The position numbers were made by a program, and so were the translations under genes. Source: Asticcacaulis sp. (GTDB lineage Bacteria; Pseudomonadota; Alphaproteobacteria; Caulobacterales; Caulobacteraceae). From it: a stretch of DNA of 64,000 bases. Every line of letters begins with the position of its first letter. The first letter of the stretch is position 1. Positions 19,136 to 26,571 of the stretch are shown here, in pieces. The notes beneath the pieces were generated by a model. That model ran no database searches and was not told the DNA's origin. It was given only the letters and a program-made list of their open reading frames with translations. The DNA is taken from assembly GCA_024707255.1 (NCBI GenBank), contig JANQAC010000001.1:1302001-1366000 (forward strand), written 5' to 3'.

Positions 19136-20256
19136 TTACACCCGCAGCGGCATCAGCACGTATTGCACGCCGTTATCGACCGGATCGAGCACCAGGGTCG
19201 GCGAAGACGCATCCGAGAAGCGCAATTCGACCGTATCGCCGCCGATCTGGCCCATGACGTCCATGATATAACGGGCGTTAAAACCGATATCGAGGGTCTC
19301 GTTATCGTAATCGATCTCGGCCTCTTCAACGGCCTGGCCGGCTTCGATATTGCGCACCGAAAGGGTCAGGCGACCGGGCTCTATCGTCATCTTGACCGAG
19401 CGCGACTTTTCCGCCGAAATGGTGGAGACGCGGTCAACGGCTTTCGACAGGATGCCGGCATCCACGGTCATGACCTTGTCATTGCCCTTGGGGATGGACG
19501 CGGCCGTAGTCAGGGAAGGAGCCGTCGATGATTTTCGAGGTCAGGGAGGCATTGCCAAACTGGAAGCGGATCTTGGCCGGCGAAACGGTCATATCGACAT
19601 AGCCGGCGCCGTCATCGAGCAGGCGGCGGGCCTGGTCGATCGTCTTGCGCGGGATGATGACACCGGCGCCGCCCATGGCGCCTTCGGGCGCGGGCATTTC
19701 GGCCAGGGCCAGGCGGTGACCATCGGTCGCCACGGCGCGCAGATAGTTGGAACCGTCTTCGGCCGGGCAGTGCAGGAACAGGCCATTCAGGTAATAGCGA
19801 GTTTCTTCGGTCGAGACAGCGAAGCGCGTCTTGTCGATCAGGCGCTTCAGGTCATCGCGCAGGATCTGGTAGGAGACGCCTTCGTGATCGCTCGACATGA
19901 TCGGGAAGTCGCCGGCCGGCAGGACCGGCAGGGCGAAACGCGAACGACCGGCGGAGACCGACAGGCGGGGATCGTCACCGGCGGCGAATTTCAATTCGAC
20001 ATCGGCGCCGTCGGGCAGCTTGCGGACGATTTCATAAAGGGTGTGGGCCGGCGCGGTGATCTGGCCGGGCACGGAGACAATGGCTTCGGCGGTATCGACG
20101 ATTTCCATGTCGAGGTCGGTGGCCGAGAAGGACACCGCCACGCTCGGCGGACAGCAGGACATTGGACAGGATGGGGATGGTGTTGCGGCGTTCGACAACG
20201 TTCTGGACGTGGCCCAGGGCTTTCAGGAGCGCGCCACGTTCGATGGTGAATTGCAT
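19136..20256 (-). CDS. dnaN: DNA polymerase III beta sliding clamp, two frameshifts in this sequence
   Basis: The clamp starts MQFTIERGALLKALGHVQNV and continues VVERRNTIPILSNVLLSAE. The frame is lost near 20140-20145, before SFSATDLDMEIVDTAEAIVS. The frame is lost again at about 19496, where an extra G turns RVIPKGNDKVMTVD into RVHPQGQ-stop. The third segment then reads to the normal end YVLMPLRV. Removing one base at each place gives 372 residues, a usual length for an alphaproteobacterial clamp. The total length is 2 nt over a multiple of three, which agrees. Sequence errors are more likely than true loss of an essential gene. Confidence 0.94.
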
Positions 20257-20381
20257 CTTGTTATCCTACCAGATTCTGCGATTCCGGCTCACAGGAACAT
20301 AGGGCCGGGAGGCGGACATTAGAGCAAAATTTACGAAATTCAAACGGTTTGTCCGTGGAAACACCGAACAAACTTAAGGGG

Positions 20382-20478
20382 TGTGGGGTCCGAGACCCCA
20401 CATCTTGTTCTTCTTTTTACCCGTCTTCAAAAAGACGGGTAAAAAGAAGAATAGAAAGCTTGGGGCCACAGGCCCCAA
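20382..20478. terminator. Three stacked hairpins between dnaA and dnaN
   Basis: TGTGGGGTC-cga-GACCCCACA (20382-20402); a perfect 20-bp-arm hairpin TTCTTCTTTTTACCCGTCTT with loop CAAA (20408-20451); and TTGGGGCC-aca-GGCCCCAA (20460-20478). The last ends 5 nt before the dnaA stop. The long middle hairpin, with A/T-rich lower stem, should terminate transcription from dnaA and separate it from dnaN. Confidence 0.7.
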
Positions 20479-20483
20479 ACCCC

Positions 20484-21911
20484 TTAAACGTTGCGAAGTT
20501 TGCGCGTCAGCGCTTCCACATCACGCGCAATCTGGTCATCCGCCTGCAACAGTTCCTCGACCTTCTTCACGGCGTGCAGAACGGTAGTATGATCCCGTCC
20601 GCCGAAGCGGCGGCCGATATCCGGATAGGAGCGCGTGGTGTGTTGCTTGCACAGCCACATGGCCACCTGGCGCGGACGCGCCACGGAACGCGTGCGGCGC
20701 TCGGACAGAAGATCCGCCTGCTTCAGGCCGAAATGATCGGAAACCAGCTTCTGGATTTCATCCACGGTGACGCGGCGCTCGACGGCCACCTTCAAATTCG
20801 GCTGCAACAGCGCCATAGCTTCTTCCAAGGTCAAACTCCCAAGACGCGGCCCAGCGGACGCCACCAGGGTATTGACCGCGCCTTCAAGCTCGCGGATCGA
20901 CCCCGGCACACGCTCGGCCAGAAAATGTAAAACATCGGAACGCGGGTTCTGGGCAGCGCCCAGGCGTTGCGACAACTGTTCGAGCTTGCGCTCGATAATG
21001 CCCATGCGCAAAGACTGATCAGCCACATCCAGCGCGCACACCAGCCCGGAGGACAGGTGCGAACGCAGGCGCGCTTCGATCTCGGTCAGTTGCGAAGGCG
21101 GACGATCGGCCGTGAAAACGACACGGCGATTGTTTTCGATCAGCGAGGTCAGCGTATGGAACAGCTCTTCCTGGCTGGAGGTCTTGCCGCCGATGAAATG
21201 CACGTCATCGATCAGCAGCAGGTCGGCGCCGCGCACCTCGTCCTTGAAGGCGGCCGTGGACTTGTCCAGCAGCGCCTTGACGAAGGTGGAGGTGAATTTT
21301 TCGGCGGTCAGATAGACGATCTTGGCATCCGGACGGCGGCTCTGCGCCTCCCAGCCGATGGCGTTCAAAAGGTGCGTCTTGCCGTAGCCGTAAGGGCCAT
21401 GGAAAAACACCGGATTGAAATGGCCGTCCGCCCAGCTCGCCACCTGGCGCGACATCTGGAAAGCGAATTCATTGCCTCGGCCAGCCACGAAACTGTCGAA
21501 GGTCAGACGCTCCTGTAAACCGCCGATGCGATTGGGCGCCACGGCCTCTACCACCACGGGCACAGCCCCCGGTGTCACGTCTTTTACCGGAACCGCGTCC
21601 ACGGCGGGCGTCTCGCTGTTCCGCGTCGCGTCCTCATATTCGACACGCGACTTGATCTCCAGCACCCGCGAATCCGGATCGTGCTGCGTCCACAGCTCCT
21701 GCGCCCGACGGGCCGCATTGCGCGAAATCCAGTCCCGCGCATAGGCCGTCGGCGTCACGAGTACCGGATCGCCATAAGGTCCGGTGCGCACGCTGGACGG
21801 CGCCACATAGGAATTGAAAGGCCCTTCTCCCAGTTCCTTGCGAAGAACCATCGCCACTTTGGACCATACCGTTTCAGGTAAAATCGGTGACCAGCTTGTC
21901 ATGCTTGGCAT
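20484..21911 (-). CDS. dnaA: Chromosomal replication initiator DnaA
   Basis: AAA+ initiator that opens the origin. Domain I (ILPETVWSKVAMVLRKELGE), a variable linker with Pro/Val, the AAA+ domain (Walker A GPYGYGKTHLLNAI, Walker B LLLIDDVHFIGGK, TADRPPSQL), and the domain IV signature GRRFGGRDHTTVLHAVKK with RPRQVAMWLCKQHT are all present. The P-loop GPYGYGKT differs from the common GGVGLGKT but keeps GKT. The ATG at 21911 gives 475 residues; ATGs at 21902 and 21950 are also in frame and none has a strong ribosome site. It lies downstream of rpsT, as in Caulobacter relatives. Confidence 0.96.
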   Translation of the reverse strand: MPSMTSWSPILPETVWSKVAMVLRKELGEGPFNSYVAPSSVRTGPYGDPVLVTPTAYARDWISRNAARRAQELWTQHDPDSRVLEIKSRVEYEDATRNSETPAVDAVPVKDVTPGAVPVVVEAVAPNRIGGLQERLTFDSFVAGRGNEFAFQMSRQVASWADGHFNPVFFHGPYGYGKTHLLNAIGWEAQSRRPDAKIVYLTAEKFTSTFVKALLDKSTAAFKDEVRGADLLLIDDVHFIGGKTSSQEELFHTLTSLIENNRRVVFTADRPPSQLTEIEARLRSHLSSGLVCALDVADQSLRMGIIERKLEQLSQRLGAAQNPRSDVLHFLAERVPGSIRELEGAVNTLVASAGPRLGSLTLEEAMALLQPNLKVAVERRVTVDEIQKLVSDHFGLKQADLLSERRTRSVARPRQVAMWLCKQHTTRSYPDIGRRFGGRDHTTVLHAVKKVEELLQADDQIARDVEALTRKLRNV

Positions 21912-22540
21912 TCTTTTATCGCCCCGATCATCTGCCTTAACCCACACCACTTTACGCGTTTACTAAAAGAACGACCGAAAACCGCCTGGATCATCATCCC
22001 GAAACAGCGCCCGATCCTCCGCCCTGTGTCCGGCCCGCGACCTTTCCGTCACCAGACCGCCCTGAAACCGAACCACATGCCTTCACCACAAGACACGCCG
22101 CCCTTAAGCACGAACCACCCTTAACCGCGGGTTGAAAACCCAGGCCGCGAAGCCGGGTATAAACACCTTGGTTTTTCGCCTTTCACGGGAATAACAAGCC
22201 CCGTTTCAGGCCATACTCGTCCTTAAGCCGGAACCGCGAAAAGCGACGCCGGCAGAAAAAGTCAAATCCCGGAAGGCGAGAGTAAGGAATACTCTGGCCT
22301 TCCCGAAAAGGTTAGCTAATCCGTTTGCAAGGCTGCCGGAAATATTGGCCCGAAAAGGCCGCCACTCCCGATTTTATAAGCCTTTGAGCAACACACACAC
22401 GTAACCGTCAGGCGGATGCGCGTCTGTTTTACCCAGGTGTCCGGCACCGGGCCGGTAACCGCCTAATTCCTCCGTATCAGGAGGAGTTCAGCGGTGAAGG
22501 GACAAATTAACGTCCTGCGCCGCCGGGTCAATGACCTAAT

Positions 22541-22549
22541 TTATCAACA
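22541..22549 (+). promoter_or_regulatory. DnaA-box-like site
   Basis: TTATCAACA differs from the TTATCCACA consensus at one position. It lies in the AT-rich part of the dnaA upstream region. Confidence 0.4.
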
Positions 22550-22623
22550 GCAGCGGATATTTTTATTGACTCCGCTAACCTGTTCGCCCGTAACGAGAAA
22601 TTAAACATATAATTGCCAATTAT

Positions 22624-22632
22624 TTTTCCACC
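22624..22632 (+). promoter_or_regulatory. DnaA-box-like site
   Basis: TTTTCCACC, one mismatch from TTWTNCACA, 83 nt from the previous site and flanked by the AT-rich stretch TATAATTGCCAATTA. Confidence 0.3.
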
Positions 22633-22783
22633 CCTAACCGTCCTCAATAAGGACGCGCCTTGACGGTAAAATCGGCAACAAAAAATCCCTCGCCCGCCGC
22701 AGCGGCCGTGAGATAATACCTTGTGTTTTCAGGAATTAAGGAAGGATCGGGAAGATTTCATCCCCACGATCCCGCACAGGCGC

Positions 22784-22816
22784 AAAAAAAGCGACGAAGC
22801 CTGAAAAGCCCGTCGC
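22784..22816 (-). terminator. Intrinsic terminator of rpsT
   Basis: On the minus strand GCGACG and CGTCGC arms close a loop that has further pairing (GGGC/GGCTT), followed by seven T residues, 15 nt past the rpsT stop. Confidence 0.8.
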
Positions 22817-22830
22817 TTCTTCCGGTATAA

Positions 22831-23100
22831 TTAGGCGGTAGCCAGCTTCTTGAGCTGGGCGGCCAGACGCGACACCTTGCGCGAACCGGTGTTCTTGTGA
22901 ACCACGCCCTTGGACACGGCGCGCATCAGTTCGGACTGCGCCTCGACAAAGGCGGCCTTGGCAGCGTCAGCGTTACCGCCGGTCAGGGCTTCTTCAAACT
23001 TGCGCACGAACGTACGAACGCGCGAACGGCGCGCCTTGTTGACTTCGGTACGGGCAGCGATCTTGCGGATCGCCTTGCGGGCGCCAGGATTATTGGCCAT
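22831..23100 (-). CDS. rpsT: 30S ribosomal protein S20
   Basis: Small basic ribosomal protein of 89 residues that binds 16S rRNA. It begins [20 protein letters not shown] and contains [15 protein letters not shown] and [20 protein letters not shown], the standard S20 pattern. A strong intrinsic terminator follows directly. Its position upstream of dnaA, on the same strand, is conserved in Caulobacterales. Confidence 0.97.
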   Translation of the reverse strand: MANNPGARKAIRKIAARTEVNKARRSRVRTFVRKFEEALTGGNADAAKAAFVEAQSELMRAVSKGVVHKNTGSRKVSRLAAQLKKLATA

Positions 23101-23242
23101 TCATCACCTTACAGGACGAGATTACAGTCAAAAGCCTCCGCCCGGACGGCGAAGACATGAATTTCAAGGGGGCGGGATATAACTGAAGACGCCCCCCCGG
23201 TCAATGCACGCAGACGCGCTTTTATCGTTCGGAACGTAAAAA

Positions 23243-23251
23243 TTATTCACA
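23243..23251 (+). promoter_or_regulatory. DnaA-box-like site upstream of rpsT
   Basis: TTATTCACA fits the TTWTNCACA consensus fully. It lies between mutM and rpsT, 143 nt before the rpsT start. Confidence 0.4.
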
Positions 23252-23277
23252 CCCGTGATTAAGCGTTGTTCCGGGCG

Positions 23278-24159
23278 TCATTTCTGGCAGACCGGGCAGT
23301 AAAAACTCGACCGTCCCTGATGCACCTTGCGCTCAATCAGGCCACCATCCTGGCGCGGACACGGCTGGCCCTTGCGGTCATAAACGCAGAAGCGGTGCTG
23401 GAAATAGCCCAGTTCACCCGAAGCGGCCGCAAAATCGCTGATCGACGAACCGCCGGAAGCCACCGCCTCTTCCAATATCGTCTTGATGGCCTCTACCAGC
23501 GCCCCGGCTTCCTTCCGCGTGAGAACAGACGCCTTGTGATCGGGGCTTAACCGCGCCCGCCACAGGGCCTCGCAGACATAGATATTGCCGAGCCCGGCAA
23601 TGCCACCCCGCTTTTCATGTCCCTGCGCCATCAAAAGCGCCTTGAGGTTGATGTTGCGCCCTTTGGCCATGGTGAGCAGCACATCCGCGTTCAGTTTATC
23701 AGACAGCGGTTCGACGCCCAGCCCCCTGAACCACTTGCTCTGATAAAGCTCGTCCGGCTTGAGCAGCAGCATGAAGCCGAACCGGCGTGGATCGTAATAA
23801 TCGATGCGGCTGACCTCGCCGTTCGGAAGCGTCGCCAGGCACTGGAAGTGTAGATGTTTCTCGTCAGGCGCCACAGAGTGGTAATAGCGCGCCAGGTCTT
23901 CGGGATTGTCATTAATTTGAAAGCGCCCGGTCATACCGAGGTGCGTCACCCAGATATCCTGCGTATCGAGATAGAAGAGCAGATATTTCGCCCGTCGCTC
24001 CAGCCGCAAGACCTCAGCGCCCTCCAGTCGTTCGGCAAAGCGGTCCGGAAACGGATAGCGCAGGTTCGGCCGGTGCAGGCGTACATTACTTAGTTTCGCG
24101 CCGGCCAGATGCGGCGCCAGCCCGCGCCGGACGGTTTCGACTTCGGGCAATTCGGGCAT
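23278..24159 (-). CDS. mutM: Formamidopyrimidine-DNA glycosylase
   Basis: Base-excision repair enzyme that removes 8-oxoguanine and FapyG. Mature Pro2 is the catalytic nucleophile in MPELPEVETVRRGLAPHL, which fixes the start at 24159. Glu3 and the conserved Lys (ERRAKYLLFYL) are present. HLGMTGRF, the helix-two-turn-helix region IAGLGNIYVCEALW and a C-terminal zinc finger (CVYDRKGQPC ... FYCPVCQK) complete the family. The length is 293 residues. An upstream in-frame extension is derived from a GC-rich repeat and is not coding. Confidence 0.97.
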   Translation of the reverse strand: MPELPEVETVRRGLAPHLAGAKLSNVRLHRPNLRYPFPDRFAERLEGAEVLRLERRAKYLLFYLDTQDIWVTHLGMTGRFQINDNPEDLARYYHSVAPDEKHLHFQCLATLPNGEVSRIDYYDPRRFGFMLLLKPDELYQSKWFRGLGVEPLSDKLNADVLLTMAKGRNINLKALLMAQGHEKRGGIAGLGNIYVCEALWRARLSPDHKASVLTRKEAGALVEAIKTILEEAVASGGSSISDFAAASGELGYFQHRFCVYDRKGQPCPRQDGGLIERKVHQGRSSFYCPVCQK

Positions 24160-24185
24160 TGGCGCAGGCTCCTGAAGGAAGACGC

Positions 24186-24200
24186 GGGGTCGCGGACCCC
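24186..24200. repeat. GC-rich dyad upstream of mutM
   Basis: GGGGT-cgcgg-ACCCC followed by ACACCCC; same motif family as the gene-end dyads. Here it lies in the leader side of mutM rather than at a 3' end. Confidence 0.4.
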
Positions 24201-24229
24201 ACACCCCATAACACAGGGCTTACTGGGCT

Positions 24230-24271
24230 GAACATAAAAACCGGGCCACTTCGGACCCGGTTTTTATGTTC
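24230..24271. terminator. Strong terminator between the aldo/keto reductase gene and mutM
   Basis: GAACATAAAAACCGGG and its exact reverse complement (16-bp arms) around a 10-nt loop. The lower stem supplies A/T tracts so the hairpin ends in a T-run on either strand. It ends the upstream minus-strand reductase gene. Confidence 0.8.
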
Positions 24272-24297
24272 AATCAATAACTCTTATGTTTCGGGGT

Positions 24298-24316
24298 GTG
24301 GGGCCTGCGGCCCCAC
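24298..24316. terminator. GC-rich dyad at the end of the reductase gene
   Basis: GTGGGGCC-tgc-GGCCCCAC, 8-bp perfect arms, 9 nt past the reductase stop, and followed on the minus strand by the strong hairpin at 24230-24271. Confidence 0.45.
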
Positions 24317-24324
24317 GACTTACC

Positions 24325-25233
24325 TTAGGCGACTCGCACCAGCCGCCGGGTCGCCTGTTCTCCGAGGTCGGCGAACCATTGCGACGGGTCGAGCGCCACT
24401 TCGTCGGTGAGCGCCATGGCGTCCCAGTTGAGTTTCGGCGCCTTGCGTTCGGATGCGGCCACGATGGCGCGCAGTTCCGCCGCCGAGGTAACGCCGACCA
24501 TCACGGTAGTGACCCCTTCGAGGTTGAGCGCGAAGCTCAAGGCCGCGTGCAGCGGATCGGCGCCGCATTCGGCCATCATCCGGCGCACACGCGACAGATG
24601 CGGACCGATCGGCGTCAGATTGCCGGGCAGGCTTTCGCGCGGCAGGAACAGCAGCCCTTGCAGGAAGACCGAACGGATCTGCACCTCTACGCCCAGATCG
24701 GCCAGGTTCTTGATCGTGCCGTTCTTCACCAGGCGCTGATCGAGGATCGAGGCCGGCACCTGCATGAGATCGGGCTTGAAGCGTTTGGCCAGCAACAGCG
24801 GCTGATCGGCGGCGGTGGCGCTGATGCCGATTTTGCTGATCAGGCCCTCGCTTTTCAATTTTTCCAGGCGCGCCCACAGGGCATCGCCCTCCGGACCCAT
24901 CAGGTCTTCGGCGCGATCGACCAGGGCGGCATGGGCACGCACCAGTCCCATGTGGTCCACTGAACGGCGCAGGCGCGATTCCAGCCATTCGAGGCCATTT
25001 TCAAGCCGCAGCGTGCGCACCTGCGGTTTGAAAGGCGATGGAAACGGCCAGTTGCGGCCCAGCACGCGCTCGACATCGCCATCATGATGCGAGGCGTCGA
25101 TATTGAGAATTTTGCAATCGGCGGCCAGTTCGAGGATCTGGCGCACCTCGTCCTCGCCCACGCGGCCCCGCGTGTTCGAAATACCGTAGTCACCGCCAAA
25201 CTGCGCTGAACCGAGACCGAGGCTTGCCGCCAT
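24325..25233 (-). CDS. Aldo/keto reductase family protein with altered active site
   Basis: 302 residues with a TIM-barrel AKR pattern: LGLGSAQFGGDYGISNTRGR at the start, RVLGRNW, KIGISATAADQPLLL, and IRSVFLQGLLFLP. In standard AKRs the Asp is followed by a Tyr four residues later (D-x-x-x-Y). Here the segment reads NIDASHHDGDVERVLG, so the Asp is kept but the catalytic Tyr position is His. Either the enzyme uses another acid or it has lost reductase activity. Two CtrA-like sites and a GATTC site lie upstream, suggesting cell-cycle control. The substrate is unknown. Confidence 0.85.
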   Translation of the reverse strand: MAASLGLGSAQFGGDYGISNTRGRVGEDEVRQILELAADCKILNIDASHHDGDVERVLGRNWPFPSPFKPQVRTLRLENGLEWLESRLRRSVDHMGLVRAHAALVDRAEDLMGPEGDALWARLEKLKSEGLISKIGISATAADQPLLLAKRFKPDLMQVPASILDQRLVKNGTIKNLADLGVEVQIRSVFLQGLLFLPRESLPGNLTPIGPHLSRVRRMMAECGADPLHAALSFALNLEGVTTVMVGVTSAAELRAIVAASERKAPKLNWDAMALTDEVALDPSQWFADLGEQATRRLVRVA

Positions 25234-25254
25234 AGGTGCGTCTTTTCCAAAAAC

Positions 25255-25272
25255 TTAACCAGATTCCTTAAC
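25255..25272. promoter_or_regulatory. TTAACC half-sites flanking a GATTC methylation site
   Basis: TTAACCAGATTCCTTAACC, starting 22 nt upstream of the reductase ATG. Two TTAACC half-sites with 9-nt spacing (CtrA prefers 7) enclose a GANTC site of the CcrM type. Candidate cell-cycle control element. Confidence 0.4.
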
Positions 25273-25375
25273 CACGTAAGGACAGGCATGAATTTGGACG
25301 GGAAATGTTAAAGAAGGTCTTTACGGGAAATAAGAAACCCATGCGACTTACCCGTTTTTTTGATAAAAAACATGG

Positions 25376-25391
25376 TTAATGCGCCGTTAAC
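25376..25391. promoter_or_regulatory. CtrA-type box
   Basis: TTAA-TGCGCCG-TTAAC, the exact TTAA-N7-TTAA arrangement, preceded by ATGG. It is 143 nt upstream of the reductase start and past the 3' end of the carbonic anhydrase gene. Confidence 0.5.
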
Positions 25392-25463
25392 TTTCGCATT
25401 TCGGTCAGAAAATCAGACTTTTATTGCCGCGGCACGAAAACGGTGGGTTAAATTTTTCATCCC

Positions 25464-26084
25464 CTAGATGTTGAAGATGCGCTGCCGGTCTTCGAGGTTT
25501 GCCATGCTGACCCCCTGGTCGGTGACCAGCCCGTTGGCGATGGAATAGACCCAGCCGTGGATAGTCAGGGGCTGGCCGGCGCGCCAGGCGTTCTGCACGA
25601 TCGGCGTCAGGGCCACATTGCGGGCCTGGGATATGACGTTCAGTTCGCACAGGCGGTCGAACTTCTGCACATCGTTGCCGATTTCCGCCAGTTCGTGCTG
25701 ATGGGTGTGCGCCACCTCACGGATCGGCGACAGCCAGTGATCGATCAGGGCGTCGCCTGAGGATTCGATGGCCGCCCGCACCCCGCCGCAGCCATAATGG
25801 CCAACCACGAGGATATGCTTCACCTTCAGCACCTGCACCGCATATTGCAACACGCTCAGATAGTTGGCGTCCTGCGGCGGGGTCAGGTTGGCGATATTAC
25901 GATGGACGAACATTTCGCCCGGATCGAGATTGACGATTTCATTGGCGGGCACGCGCGAGTCGGCGCAGCCGATCCAGAAATATTCCGGTGACTGCTGGGC
26001 CACGAGGCGTTTGAAAAATTGCGGATCGATTTCGGTCTTCTGATGTGCCCAGCGGCGATTGTTTTCGATCAGTTGATCCAGCAT
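25464..26084 (-). CDS. can: Beta-class carbonic anhydrase
   Basis: Interconverts CO2 and bicarbonate in the cytosol. Zinc ligands are Cys40 in IGCADSRVP, and His96 and Cys99 in VVGHYGCGGV, with the catalytic Asp42/Arg44 dyad. The C-terminal TIHGWVYSIANG is typical of the Can family. The length of 206 residues is normal. The ATG at 26084 begins MLDQLIENNRRW, as usual for this family. Monocistronic, with no recognisable regulator nearby. Confidence 0.95.
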   Translation of the reverse strand: MLDQLIENNRRWAHQKTEIDPQFFKRLVAQQSPEYFWIGCADSRVPANEIVNLDPGEMFVHRNIANLTPPQDANYLSVLQYAVQVLKVKHILVVGHYGCGGVRAAIESSGDALIDHWLSPIREVAHTHQHELAEIGNDVQKFDRLCELNVISQARNVALTPIVQNAWRAGQPLTIHGWVYSIANGLVTDQGVSMANLEDRQRIFNI

Positions 26085-26138
26085 GACCCGTATCCCTCAC
26101 AAAAGACTTGCGGCCTTATAAGGCCGTGAGCGATCAGA

Positions 26139-26411
26139 TCAAGCGCTTTTGTCGCCGGGGCCCCGCAATACAACCTGGCTGTGCGGAATATGCGCGCTCG
26201 CCTGTTCTTTAAGCCAGTCTATCCCCTGGTCGATGGCCAGGCCGGCCTTTTCAAACGATCCGTAACGGAAGAACAGGATCAGCAGCACCACGCCAATCAG
26301 GCCCAGCAAGCCTTCGATGATGCTGAGCACAAGCGGCCCCCACTGCACCCGTTTGACCCTGGCATAGGAGGTCAGCCCTTCGGCGGCGCGGACAGGTTCG
26401 GAAAACTTCAT
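26139..26411 (-). CDS. Small single-pass membrane protein, unknown
   Basis: 90 residues from the ATG at 26411 (MKFSEPVRAAEG). One strong transmembrane segment (GPLVLSIIEGLLGLIGVVLL) lies at about residues 24-46, followed by a polar C-terminal tail. No known family was recognised. A perfect CtrA-type box lies 25 nt upstream of the start, which argues that this is a real, cell-cycle-linked gene. An ATG at 26432 would add seven residues. Confidence 0.65.
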   Translation of the reverse strand: MKFSEPVRAAEGLTSYARVKRVQWGPLVLSIIEGLLGLIGVVLLILFFRYGSFEKAGLAIDQGIDWLKEQASAHIPHSQVVLRGPGDKSA

Positions 26412-26435
26412 CTTGGACCCCCTCGGAAACATTCC

Positions 26436-26450
26436 TTAACACCACCTTAA
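26436..26450. promoter_or_regulatory. CtrA-type box
   Basis: TTAA-CACCACC-TTAA, followed by CC and another TTAA. It lies between the divergent small membrane protein gene (25 nt away) and the MHS transporter (122 nt away), so either may be controlled. Confidence 0.5.
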
Positions 26451-26571
26451 CCTTAAATTTCGCTTGGCGCCAGAGGCCGCGGCCGGTCTCACGAATAGCC
26501 TTGTTTTCTGTGATTTTTTCCGTCAAACCTTGGTCATAAGCCCGAACATACGGGCCATACAGGGGCCCTGA

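Larger units (their letters stand above)
21912..22783. other. 870-nt non-coding region between rpsT and dnaA, hairpin-rich
   Basis: No convincing coding sequence on either strand. Hairpins include GGAAGGCGAGAGT / ACTCTGGCCTTCC with one mismatch (22271-22303), CTCC-gtatca-GGAG near 22470-22484, GGGTT-ga-AACCC near 22130 and CGTCCT-caata-AGGACG (22640-22656). AT-rich stretches lie at 22535-22570 and 22595-22630. One CcrM-type GACTC site is at 22568. DnaA-box-like sites are listed separately. It must hold the dnaA promoter and long leader; origin activity is possible but unsupported. Confidence 0.6.

Noticed and set aside
21912..22830. Calling the rpsT-dnaA gap the replication origin
   Set aside because: Only two imperfect DnaA-box-like sites, no clear DUE array, and in Caulobacter the origin lies near hemE rather than dnaA. 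Without genome-wide skew it cannot be claimed.
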